A stretch of DNA of 64,000 nt from positions 26,578,643 through 26,642,642 of the forward strand of contig CM028883.1 in NCBI GenBank assembly GCA_016801885.1, given 5' to 3'. Within the stretch, counting starts at the first letter, position 1, and every line of letters starts with the position of its first letter. Below the pieces are notes generated by a model. It ran no database searches. It was not told the origin of the DNA and saw only the letters and a list, made by a program, of their open reading frames with translations. Made by a program: the position numbers and the translations under genes. Of this stretch, positions 27,401 through 39,178 are shown piece by piece. Origin of the DNA: Toxotes chatareus. Its lineage: Eukaryota; Chordata; Actinopteri; Toxotidae.

Positions 27401-27699
27401 TTATTAGAGGCTCTGCTTGTTTTCACAAACCCTAATGAAAAAAAGACCCACAACAAATCATCAAGCCAAAGACAAATTGTGGATCCGTGAGGTCTATTAT
27501 TCACGACAGATGCACAAATGTGTTTCCTGTTGTGTGCTGATGGAGGAGAGGAGGCTGAGAAACATGCTGGCAGAAGATGTGAGGGCTGTATACAGATAAT
27601 TGTTTATGCTGGATTTCATATATGCAACACTTATAGATGTTGATATCTGAGGTACTGCTGTGTAGATTGTGATGAAATATATTCGTCACTGACCTTTTT
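24435..27699. other. fhit intron (inferred), no gene seen
   Basis: Unique sequence. An ATT/AAT-rich tract lies near 25180-25215, a (GAT)n run at about 25481-25494, and a CpG-containing unique stretch at 25500-25760. Open frames have no known domains. Confidence 0.4.
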
Positions 27700-27701
27700 C
27701 T

Positions 27702-27905
27702 CCCGCCCCCCGCCGTGACAAAGACGAGACAAAGACAAGACGCTGACAAGATGGAAACTGACGTCATTAAAGAAAAACGGCTGTAAGAGCATAGATAAGG
27801 ACCTTGGACCCCCTTAAGGTACAATGAGTCAGTGTTGTATTGTTGAGAGAAAGAAGACTTGAGGCTACAAAATCACTCAGGACGCACCACGCAGAGGCTG
27901 AGGTA
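27702..27905 (+). promoter_or_regulatory. Promoter-like cluster: GC box, CRE, candidate donor
   Basis: A GC box-like CCCGCCCCCCGCC (27702-27714) lies 45 bp from a perfect cAMP-response element TGACGTCA (27759-27766). A splice-donor-like GCTGAG/GTAACG follows at 27902. The arrangement resembles a small promoter and first exon, but it may equally be part of a degenerate repeat. No transcript evidence is available. Confidence 0.25.
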
Positions 27906-28392
27906 ACGTTAAAATGTTAAATAACACTACATTATTTATTATACTACTAACGACAGTGGTGTAACGTCATATATTAGCATCTCACTACACTGAGACATTG
28001 CTACATTGCTTGCAAATGGGGTTCAGCCTCTCCAACTTAACTCAGACAGACTCAGACTTGTAAAACTTACTGTAAACACTTACTGTATGACTACAACACT
28101 GCCACACACAGTCCACTAAAGAAAAAAAATACAGTAATATAATATAATATCAGCACCTTTCCAACGTAATCCTGACAAATCATGACCTTATTAGGATTAT
28201 TGCAGGGCTGTTACACAGGGAACTTCTCCATTGTGTACTGTGTTTTTTTTGGTGGATGCTCAGTGTTTGTGTTGTCAGACAGAAAGAGTCAGATTGCATT
28301 GGATTTGCTAATGTTGTTGCATAATTCCTTTTGGGGTTTTACCCACTTTCACGTTTAGATGTAAAACTGCAAAGTTGTGTTCTTAATCATAC

Positions 28393-28735
28393 AACTAAGT
28401 CCTGTTCTATAAGCATGTCAAGCACCGTCAGCAACTCATGCTGGATCTCCTCCACTGAGCCAAATCTGGTGAGCAGGGCAGGTGGGTGCTGCCAGAAAAA
28501 CTCATGCGTGTTTTCATCACACTATGAGGGGGTGCATTGTCATGGTAAATCACCAATCTGTCATTGCGCCACAGTTGTAGATTGTAGTCACAAAAAAACA
28601 CATGTAACACAGGTCCCCATGTTGATTGAGTGACACATACTGACTCATGAAAGTTACTGCTCTCACATGCAGCATGTGTATTACCCTGCAGTGCTCTGTT
28701 CAGGAACAGTCTCGAAAACTATTGATCGCACCTCG
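28393..28735 (-). pseudogene. mariner-like transposase remnant with one TIR
   Basis: On the minus strand the right end CGAGGTGCGATCAATAG, flanked by TA at 28736-28737, looks like a mariner inverted terminal repeat at a TA target. Further in, LQLWRNDRLVIYHDNAPPH (about 28530-28590) contains the DNAPPH segment of the second catalytic aspartate, and CSPDL follows. In a shifted frame GSVEEIQHELLTVLDMLIEQ (28395-28460) matches the mariner C-terminus. The N-terminal DNA-binding part, the stretch between the motifs and the other TIR are missing. Confidence 0.75.
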
Positions 28736-28737
28736 TA

Positions 28738-31700
28738 CTACTTTTTTTTTTTTTGCATTGTCAAACCTACCACCTGCTGCTACAGCTTTGAAAAGTCTAT
28801 CTTTCCTGTCTCTCCCCCGCCTCACTTTCTACCAAATAATAGTTGAATGAACAAAGGTTTCCATGTTTCAAAAGTTTTTTTTTTTTTTGGTATCATAAAT
28901 CCCTGGGTTTACGATGAGCTTATCACAGGGATACACGCAGCAACGGCTTACAACTCGCAGAATTTCGTTTACCCAATACAGGCACTGATACGCCACTGTA
29001 ATGTCAAAACTAGCGACGACGTGTTGGTGGCTCACGTTGACATATCACCGGCACAGGTTGACACACAGGTTGTACACACGTGTTCATATGCAAACACACA
29101 CACAGAGGGATGTAAACGTGTGCAGCACCAAAAGCACAGAGACTTTGTTCTTCCAGCAGCAAAGTTTGGAGATGCAGCTCGAGTCACAGTGGCTGATATG
29201 CGAAAAGTGCTCATGAATGGAGCTTCAAAGGCAAATAATTCAAATGGTGTTTTGTTTCTCAGCATCTCCCAGATGCTCATGTTTTTCTGGGTGGATATCA
29301 AAGACACCTCTTTATTCTGCCACTTGAAAGGAAACGACAAAATCGAGAAGAAAGACAAATAGAAAAAATCAATAAAGTTACTTCATTATGGACTTCCAGT
29401 CTGAAAAAAGTTGAGCTGTTTTTACACTTTGAAAAAGTGTCTGATTAATTGGCAACTGCTAATTTACACACACAGTGGATTATTGACAGTGGTATAAAAA
29501 AAAAATACAGTGTATATTACTGATAAACCATGATGACTTTGAAATTCACACTCGCTATTTTTAAATCCCGTGAAGAGGTAAGTGTAAAACCTGCCGTTGC
29601 TCTGCTCTCATAATGAAGAGGGATTAGTTTATATTACACACAGCAGTGAGACTGAGGAATTAGCATGCAGGTTTTTTATTCTAAAAAACACATGGCCCTC
29701 TGATAGGAGACACCAAACCACAATTTGGAGTGAGGTGTTAAAAGTATTATGTAGAGGACTGGGAGAAATCATAGCTGTCACTCAAACAGAATAAGTGCCA
29801 GTGTCTATGAGAGATGCTGTGCATCAGGGTTACAGACAACATGGAGCTGATTTTATACGAACGCAGAGTCCCCGTTCAGGCTCTGACTCCCTCACGTCAC
29901 TACATCTGATCGTGTTCTCTGGAGGACTGAAACTGCGAGCTTTGATGGGGAACCAGTGCTAACTCATGCTGACTTCAGTCCTCAACAAAATTTCAAATGT
30001 GCAGACTCCAGCTGGTTGTCATTCAGATTCAAGTGAATATTTCCGTTGTGTCCGTCATCCAATGCATTATCTGAATACGGAGAAACCAGTGTTAATGCAG
30101 GTGTGAATGTAGTGCAGTGATCAAAATGTGCTGAGATCAGCCAGAACATTTCTGGAGGTGGGCTGGTTCACATTGTGGCCAAATCTTGTCCAGGTGTTAA
30201 TGCAAGGGTAAGCATGTTCTTAAGAAAAAAAAAAAAATCCATTCAAGTTGAAAGGCCACTTAACTCTAACCCTCTTTCAGCTAGCTGAAGCCTAGCCACA
30301 GCTACAAGTAGTAGCGGTATTTAGCAAGTCTTCCTTCACAAAAACTCATTTAGAAATCAATTATATTGCCTGACACATTTTGCCTTAAGAAGGGAAAACA
30401 CTAACTACGCATTTTGTCAGAAGAGTTTCAACTTGTAGGCTGATCTGATGTTCTGAGACCTGTTTTACTTTGCTACACTTACGCCATTGCAGAGATCTGC
30501 AAAGGAGTGTGAAAATTTCTGATTAACGTATTGTCTGTAAAGAGCCATCAGTGATAGAGATTTTACAGTTAGAATTCCCTGCCTGGAGCTCTTCGGCACA
30601 CATCGCTCTCCAGATGGCTAAAACAGAGTAGCCACCTAGCTCTAAAGTGGATGTAGCATTGTTGTGCTCCATTTAGTTTGCATCAGAGTTTCAGTTTGGA
30701 ATTTTTAGCACAGGTTCAATAGCATCAGTGTGAATTAACTAGTCATAAGGATATTATTTACTCTCTAATTTAGTCTTTAGATGAAAACAAAAATTGTCCA
30801 TTTTTGCAGGATTTTTTCAAATCTCACTCTGGCCTGGTGATCAGGATACAGAGGCTTATTGTATATCAGAATTTTCCCAAGTGTCCCTTATCCATAGAGC
30901 CCAAGGCTGTTCATTGTAGCCTTACAGTGGTGGAGCTTGATTGAATTTGAATATGTTTTTCAGGCGGAAATTCCAAAAAATAGCCTCGGACTTAAGGGGT
31001 TAACATTTCAATCTTTGAAACTTCTTACATAGTGATGTGACCTGACTCCATGTCCGTGTCTGGATCACAATGAAAATGCAATTTGGTGTCAGTCTGACTG
31101 CCCTGAATATATATTGAAGCAAAGAAACAAGAGTATGCCTTTACAGGCAGACAGACAATTCTTGTATGAAACACTAAAACAGACTGACTAATGTCACTGG
31201 CAACCAACTTACAATCAACCCACGCAGCCAGCTCATCATGTGCTGGTTTCATTATTAAATGGCTCAGAAACACCAGCAATAAATGTTCCTGCAATGGTCG
31301 CTTTGCTGAAGTGCCTTTTTCAAGTGTAGTTTCCTGACAGGCCACAGCACTATGCAATGACAGACAGTTCTATAGAAATAGACTCATTTCTATATCAGGA
31401 CTACATCACAATCAACCTCCAAAACAAAATTGGACACCACTAAACCACTAACTAGGAGGACATTGCACAGAACAGAATCATTGAAGGATCTGGACTACAC
31501 AAAGAGGACCTCTAACAAAAAAAAAAGGGAAAAAAAAAAGTTTCTGGTTCGAGAACTTTCTTTTAGCCATCTAAAGATGCCAAAAAGATCTCTCAGGAGG
31601 ACAGTCATACCTGAGTACCAGTGGTCATGATTATGATAACGATTATGATTGAACTGTCGCATCATTTCAAACCAGTGATTGGGAAAAAAAACTTTTCTCC

Positions 31701-31849
31701 ACCTATTGCTGTAATTGTCACTGACTAATCCCAGTAAATTAACTGTATTATTTTTAAATTATTTCAACATGCACACGTCTCCTGCTGCAGTGACCTCTCC
31801 TTTAAACTCTCTGACAACCACTGCACCTCTCTAAACCTGTTAGTCAAGC
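28738..31849. other. fhit intron (inferred); contains the longest open frame of the window
   Basis: A 171-codon plus-strand frame lies at 28847-29362 in CpG-richer DNA. It has no recognised domain (see findings). The rest is unique AT-rich sequence with no supported gene. Confidence 0.35.
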
Positions 31850-31854
31850 ACCTG

Positions 31855-32515
31855 AACGTCCAGGCTGTGTGTCTCTGTCTCTTTTCCTCATCTCATTCCC
31901 TATTTTCTCCTCCTTGTCGTTTCTTTTCACTCTGGCTCTCTGTGCTGGACCACCAGTTGTCCTGGGACCTTTCTCTCTCTCTCTCCCTTTCTTGGCTGTT
32001 GGTGCCTTTCTCCAGACGTTCTGGATCTGGATCTTCATCCTCCAGGAGTCCTAGTTCTCCTCCTTGTGCCTGATGTTTGAATAATGTGCTTGGGTTTGTC
32101 TCTTATGTGTGATCTGTTATGTGTAATCTGTCCTCTGTCCAGGTCTTCATTGTGGACATGAGGTTGTGTGGCTCAGGTCCTGTCTGTTGGCAGCACCTCG
32201 AAGCTGCTCAATGTCTTCGCAGATCATATTCTTTATTAATGTTTCCAATCAGTGATGCTGTCATACTGACTGTCCATTCGGTAAATCTACATTATTGTTT
32301 CATTCTGTACACACATCTATTGCAAGTCTGTCCTTGCAAGGTTTCCTCCTTTTTTTTTCCCATTAAATGTTTCTGCTGGGGAGATTTTTCTTGTCCAGTT
32401 CAAGGGTCTAAAGACAGAGGGTGTTGTCTATTGTACAGATTGTTGAACTCCTTGAGGCCAATTTGTGATTTGTGAAATTGAGCCATGCAAATAAAATTTG
32501 ACTTGATTTTGTATC
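31855..32515 (+). mobile_element. LINE 3'UTR remnant (L2/Rex-type)
   Basis: A pyrimidine-rich leader (31880-32000) is followed by GATCTGGATCTTCATCCTCC, TCCTTGCAAGGTTTCCTCC (near 32331) and CCTTGAGGCCAATTTGTGAT. The end reads CAAATAAAATTTGACTTGAT, which matches the AATAAAATTGACTTGACTTG-like terminus of fish non-LTR elements. No RT is attached. The left boundary is uncertain. Confidence 0.6.
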
Positions 32516-35103
32516 TAGCCTTAATAAGTCTGTGTGTGTGTCAGAGGTAAGAAAGCGGAGAACTTTTTTATTCCCAGAAAAGAGCTCCAACAGGAGTACA
32601 GCTGGTCGTTAAACTGCAGCAGGGACATTAAAAGAAAGTTGGAGCCCTTTGGTGATCCAAGTTATGACCCTGGACTTCACCCATAAAAACCCTAATTACA
32701 TGATGGTGTAGTCTTTTTAATTAATACTATACCACCAGTCTGTTGAACAAGAGCAGTGCAAGTATTTTGAAGCTTGAACTTTGCCAAAATGGGGGCAATG
32801 GCGATCTAAAGGTTAGAGAAGCAGACTCAGTTTTGGTTCATGTATAGTACATTATCACCCTAAAGAGCCTCTGCATACTGTGCAGAGACTCTTTAGGACA
32901 CAGACAGTGGAGACTACTTCCCCATTCTGTCTGTCTGTGTGTCTGCACATTTCTTGGGAACCACAGAATATTAGGAGTGTGTCTTCTCTTGATCTGTCTG
33001 TGTACAGTACATGTTAACTTTCACTGCACAAATTGTTCACTTGTCCCACATATGCTGTATCTGTGGCCAGACAAATACAGGATGAATTATTTCCCCTCCA
33101 TATCACATGTGATATGCAAGACAAGTCACACAACCCACCCATAGAATACATCTAGATGTAATGACAAAAGCATTGAGCAGACAAGACTGGAAGCAGGTGA
33201 TCAAATTGGGTTCTAGCGGATTGGGGGAGGTAAAAGTTATGTCAATGGCTTCCCCCACCTGATGACTTGGCAGTTGAGATGGGAAGCCAAAGACAAGTAG
33301 ACAGGCAGTACAACAGCGGGTCAAATTATGTAGTGAGGACACCTCTCCCCTCCTTCTATTGAATTCCACTAGGAGATAAACAGAGGTTTTAAGGAATAAA
33401 ACTTTTCAGAAACTCCCAGGATTTTCCAAATGACCGTCTCACCTCCCACAATAAAGTGCCAGGATTAACAGTGAACAGAAGAAGGCCTGAGAGACCAATG
33501 TTTTCATCTGATAATGAAAGTAAAGGCAGGATGTGAAGTCTTTTACGACATTTCGGGGTTAGCCTTTCTGTGAATTTCACCAGGAGGACAAGATAAAGTG
33601 CTCAAGGAACCCAGACAAAGACCTTATTCAACAAACTGAAATTTAGTTTATACAGAAAATGATCAAAACTAAACACAAAATGTTCATCTCTGTCACTCAG
33701 TTTGATGATATTTTGGAAGTTTTGTCATCAGTGCAATGAAATTACTTTCAAAACTATTTAAAGAGCTCAGCAATGAAAACTGAATATGACAGAGCCTTTC
33801 CAACTAAAGCCTAACAACACACAGAAACAGCAGCAGAGACTGGGCCATCAGCTGAGCAACAACGTAACCAGACCCTCATTGCTTGACAAACCACGGCGTC
33901 CCAGGGAGCTCCACCTCGCCTAGGAGCTGCAACTGAAGTCAGCACTGAACTGCTTCAGATCCAACTGAAAGGGGCCAGCTCTGTGATGACGCTGCAGAAG
34001 TCGTCTAAACTTTACTTCTGCTGTCTGTGATAGGAGTTAATGTTGGATGGTGCCCTGCGTTCTTAATCTTATACTCTGGAGAAGTAAATTGTCCCCTTAG
34101 CACTCTGCAGTTTTCTGGTAATGCAACACTTCATTTCACCATTTCCAAACTAAGTGACCAGTTCCGTTTGTCATTCAAGTGTCAGGTTTATTCATCTGTT
34201 TGATTTTGATCTCTTTGTTATGCTTTCGTTACTATTAATGCTTTGTGGTCCAGTGTATTCCTTCAATTCAGACTTAAATTCAAAGTATAGCCTTTCTTCT
34301 CCATTTGAGACCACAGCTGCTAAAGATGGGGGGAAGATATCTGTCAACCTGTCAACCTGTATAACTGTCTAAACTTTTGCTTTAGATGGTTCAGACTGGA
34401 ACAGTGTGTGAATAGTTTGGCGTGCCAATGAGCCGTTTTGTTTTGTTAGCTTTAAGCAAGGAAAGCCAAAAATTTAACACTTTAATTAACAGTCAGTCAT
34501 TATAAGCACAGAGAGGGTGATCTGTTCTTTTGTTATCTCTCTGTACCTTCACTTTAACGGTGTGACTCGGTGGCAAGAAGATAGCTTTACCGTAGTAATC
34601 ACCGTAAGTTCTCATGTTGTGATTAGTCGCACTGATGGAACACTTCAATCATAGTTATCATATCATATTGGAGATTATGTAATATTTCTGTGTGAGGATG
34701 ACTGTAGTGAGGCTGAATTTAGGCTGGTTAACGTGTACATTACTGGGCCAAGTTTAATGGGAATTCAGCTGTATTAGATGACTATACTGTATATGTGAGA
34801 ACAGACAGGAGGAGAGAGGCAAACAGGACTGACACTAGGCAGAATGCAAATACAATGCATTGAAGTCATGAATATGCTAATTAGCACAGTCCTTCATCTA
34901 GCAAAACAGTTTTCAACTTGATCCTCAACTGAGGAAAGTGAGGACCAAAAATATACTAGGTTTTGACCTAGCCTTGTTGCTATGTAATCAACTCAACAAC
35001 ATCTACAACTATTCAAACTGTAAAACAAGTCCACACAATAAGCTCAGAACTCTATGTCCCACAATGCCCCAAACATCAAAATTAAAATACACACACAAAC
35101 ACA

Positions 35104-35137
<34 letters not shown>

Positions 35138-36534
35138 AAAAAAAAAAGCAGAGAATATTGCCTGCTACATAAATGACAATTAGTCACACATGCTCTGACA
35201 GCGTAGGAGGGTACTTTTTTTTGGGACAAGTTCTAACTTTGAATTATTCATCTTCACAGGGTTATTCATTGATACAGGAAGTGCCACAACTTAAGGGTGG
35301 CATGAGGCATTTCAGTCTCCCACACACGACCAGGGAAGCAGAAGAATCAGTCGGAGTCTTGGAATTGCATAGGTGACTCTTTTGATTGGCTTTCAAAACC
35401 ATATGTAACCCATGCAGGGGTTTGCACTTAGCCAGTCCCACCCACACAGATTAACACACGAAACACTCTGGCAACACACTCTGTAGTTCCATAATTAGAA
35501 GGCAAATAAGCAAGGATAAGGCAGGGGACAAATTAATAACACCGCACTAACACCTCACTCACTACTACTGCTTCTCATTTAAAGGCACAGTCAGGGAAAT
35601 AGCGCTGGGATATCTGAGTGTTTATTGCCCCTGGTACACACACAGTGTAGGCCTCCAAATGTACGAGGCCTGATTTGACCTGATCTGACTCAGACTACAA
35701 TCTCTTCTCTAAGATGAAGGAACTCAGTGGTCGCTATTTCGATAGTAATGATGATGTTATTGCTGCTGTGGACCGATGTCCAAGACGCCGACTTCTACAA
35801 AGAAGAGATCCATATGTTCCACACCCGCTGGGCGGGTGTGTAAATGTAGGAGGGAACTACGTGGAAAAATTAATTTTACTAGGTTTTGTAAGCTGGTTCC
35901 TTCTGCCTCCAGCCATGAGCATATGATATTACTTGTGTGAAATAAGACGACGACAATAGAAATATTTAAATCAACATGCAAAATAATAATTTAAACGAAC
36001 AGGCAGTAAAAAGTTGTGTAACTTAAACAAACTGCAGCAGCAGGACTCAGGAGTAATATCCACAGGCTGAACAGGCACTGGGCCTTCAACTAACTTTGAT
36101 ACATGAATGAATCTAATGAGGCCTAAGTTCCCAATCAGCTTCTTCAATATTCTTCAGCGCACCGACTGCAGTTCACCATGTACTGGAAGTTTGGAGGGCA
36201 CCAGGTCTGTGTGAGAGCTGGTATCAGCAGCAGATGAGCTGAGTCAAGTACATGGGTTAGTATGGGTTTGCAGAAATAGATGGTCTCAGCAGCAAGCACG
36301 CACAGCTACGGTAAGCCCCGAGGGGAAAACTTGTCAGTCAGTCTCTACCTGGTCTGCTTGAAGAAACCTAAACTTTGTCACACAGTATTTAAGTGAGTTT
36401 GTGATGTAGCCAAGTGGAACTGACTGTATTTAGATGTAGTTTATTCACATTTTATTAACCTTGACAACATATAATGCTCATTCCAGATGAGGGAACAGCA
36501 AAAAACAGCTAACTGTTAATAAGTCTATAATAAT
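32516..36534. other. fhit intron (inferred), no gene seen
   Basis: Unique sequence. Minus-strand frames at 33103-33369 and 33389-33580 and plus-strand frames at 34154-34372 and 35714-35926 have no recognised domain. The inverted repeat CACCCGCTGGGCGGGTG sits at about 35822-35838. Confidence 0.4.
35089..35147. repeat. Compound (AC)n-(AG)n-(A)n repeat
   Basis: An AC run is followed by nine AG units and an A run. Confidence 0.97.
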
Positions 36535-36879
36535 GGAAAATGTGACCACATTACACCAATTTTAACTTCCCTTCACTGGCTCCACATACACATAAAATCA
36601 GACTTTAAGGTGATTTTAATGACGTTCAAAATCCTCCATGGGCAGACCCCTTCATACCTGTCTGATCGCCTTAAACTTTATATTCCATCCTGTGCTCTCT
36701 GCTCTCAGAATGCAGGACTCCTGTCTGTCCCCAGAGTTAAAAAGAAGCCAACAGGCTGCAGAGCTTTTTCCTATCATGCCCCCTTCCTCTGGAACAACCT
36801 CCCTGCTGACATCAGACTGTCTGACTCTGCTTTTAAATCCAAACTTAAAACTTCCCTTTACTCCTTAACTTTCACTTAG
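36535..36879 (+). pseudogene. LINE reverse transcriptase C-terminal fragment
   Basis: An uninterrupted frame of about 114 codons ends at a TAG (36877-36879). It reads HITPILTSLHWLHIHIKSDF, then FKILHGQTPSYLSD, CSQNAGLLSVPRVKKK, GCRAFSYHAPFLWNNLPADI and FKSKLKTSLYSLTF. This is the conserved tail of L2/CR1/Rex-type RT proteins after the thumb. A stop at 36532 and the absence of YADD upstream show 5' truncation, the usual outcome of LINE integration. It is the best preserved LINE coding piece here. Confidence 0.85.
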
Positions 36880-37925
36880 CGGCTTATTTTGTGATTATTT
36901 CAGGTCTTGTACCTATTACCATTCTCCTGCCAGTTTCAGTCTGGTATGCTTGAGTTTTGCCTTTCGTGCGGGTGTTTGTGTTGTCTTTCCTTTTCTCAGG
37001 TTGTCATGGTGGAGAGGAAGTGTGCGGCTCAGGTTCAGGCTCCGGTTACAGATGGGAAATTTAAAAAATCTGAGACCAAAAAAAAAAAGCATAGGTCAGC
37101 ACAGAATCTGCACTCTTGCCTCTCACGGTGGGTCGTGTATAGTTCGAGCTGTTCCCAGATGCATCCTGTCCCAGACAACACAACAGCTGTCAAATGCTTG
37201 ATTTTATCGGAGCCAAAAACAAGATGCACTTGTTGTTAGAGCACACAGGAGATGAGCCTAAGATGGGAGATTACAATAAGAGCTGTGTGTTCAAGATTGT
37301 GATCATATTGGCCTCAGTGAAAGATCTGTTCAACTGGTATAATCTCACAGTCAGTGGACCTAATCCGAGATCACTTCTGTCTGTATTCCCACGTTAATAT
37401 GACAGCTGGAGGGAAAGAACAGTACATTAGAGGTGCAGAGATTTCTTCTTCTTCTTCAAAAAAGCCATTGCTCTAACTTCCACCAACAGGTGATGACGAC
37501 CCTGTTGATGTAGGCATGGAAAAGCAACAATAAATACATCTCTTTGATGAATGAGTCAACACAGTTGATGGAGAGGGCTGGCTCGCTGGTGTGACTAACT
37601 ACTAGCCCGGCGGGCAGAGGAGTGAGAGAGACTGGGTGAGACAGGATGGTGCTGGCGAGACAGATTAGAAGCTCTTTGTGCACTGACACTATCAAAAGTA
37701 CTCAATAACCCCAGGTCTTTCTGCTCCACCAAGTCCCCCTGCTGGTGACAGTTGACAAAGATGCTGCACAGGCAGTTCGCTCACTGTCTAGTTGATGATA
37801 GGAAGCCGCAGAGCATGGCTGTCAGCCTCCAGGAGCACTGGACATGGATTTAAACAAGTACACCTGCAGGCAGGGCTGAGCCAGACAGTATGTATTAAAT
37901 AATAATCGCAGTATTAGTTCAAATG
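36880..37925. other. LINE 3' flank then unique intron
   Basis: The first hundred bases may be 3'UTR of the LINE fragment to the left. The rest is unique, with an A-run at 37079-37088 and a short CTT run at 37443-37457. No gene. Confidence 0.35.
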
Positions 37926-39178
37926 CAGTGTATTCACAGCCCTTCACACAGTCTACACTCAGTTTTCCCCTTTATGACAAAGTGAAAACAGAATTTTAGA
38001 CATTTTTGCAAAGTTATTAAAATGGAAAAACTGAAATATCACATGGACATAAGTATTCAGACTCTTTACTCAGTACTTTGTCGAAGCACCTTTGGCAGTG
38101 ATTACAGCCTCGAGTCTTCTTTGGTATTATGCGACAAGCTTTGCACAGCTGGATTTGGGGATTTTCTGCCACTTCTCAGATCCTTTCAAGCTCTGTCGGG
38201 TTGGATGGGGACTGCGGGTGGACAGAAGCTTTCAGGTCTCTCCAGATATATTCAACTGGGTTCAAGTCAGGGCTCCGGCTGGGCATTCACAGAGTTGTTC
38301 TTAAGACACTCTTGCATTGTTTTGGTTGTGTCCTCAAGGTCATTGTCCTGCTAGAAGGTGAACTTTCTGCCCAGTCTGAGGTCCTTAGCACCCTAAAACA
38401 GGTGTTCCATGTTTCGCAGTTGGGATGGTATTAGGCAGGTGATGCCTGGTGCCTGGTTTCTTCCAGACATGATCCTTAGAATTGAGGCCAAGTCTCTGTT
38501 TTATCAGACAGGAGAATCTTGTTTCTCACAGTCTGAGAGTTTTTGTTGTATTTCCAAGCAGCTTTCATGCATCTTTCACTGAGGAAAGGATTCATCGGAT
38601 TCACTGGAGGGCTGCAGTGATGGTGGTCCTTTTGGAAGCTTTTCTCATCTCCACACAGGATCTCTGGAGCTTCAATGCAGTAGAACACGTTTTTGTAGCG
38701 TTCCCCAGATCTGTACCAGGGCACAATCCTGTCCCTGAGCTCTGTAGACAGCTCCTTTGCCCTCATCACTTTGTTTCTGCTCTGATGTGCAGCGTCAGCT
38801 GTGAGACCTTATATAGACAGGTGTGGGTCCTCCCAAATAATGTCCAATCAATTGAATTGACCAGAGGTGGACTCCAATCTAGGTGTGGAAACATCTCAAA
38901 GATGATCAAGGGAAATGAGAGGGGCCTGAGCCACATTCAAGTTTCATAGTACATGATCTCACTGTTGGTCTACAACATCAATGTGATGTGTTTAAGTTTT
39001 TCCATTTGTATAACTGAAAAAATAAATAAATTCTGTTTTTACTTTGTCATTATGGGGTATTGGGTGTAGACTGATGACCGGAAAAATGAATTGAAATTAT
39101 TTTAGCATCAGGATGCAACATGTTATGTTTACATGGGAAAAAGTGAAGGGACCTGATTACAGTGCTTTCAGAATGCAG
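37926..39178 (-). pseudogene. Tc1-like element with broken transposase
   Basis: Both ends carry degenerate TIRs (left CAGTGTATTCACAGCCCTTC, right near 39130-39178), and the TATGACAAAGTGAAAACAG module is near each end. The minus-strand transposase begins MMRAKELSTELRDRIVPWYR (from 38769, paired-like DNA-binding domain). It continues SERCMKAAWKYNK and RNKILLSDKT (first catalytic Asp retained, 38500-38600), QQDND (second Asp), then SPDLNPVEYIWRDLKAS (38226-38280) and RLEAVITAKGASTKY before a stop near 38072. Stops, frameshifts and about 0.3 kb of deletions relative to a normal ~1.6-kb element make it inactive. Confidence 0.9.

Noticed and set aside
31867..32073. Ser/Leu-rich frames
   Set aside because: Translation of the pyrimidine-rich LINE 3'UTR.
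38482..38949. 155-codon plus-strand frame
   Set aside because: It is the antisense shadow of the minus-strand Tc1 transposase.
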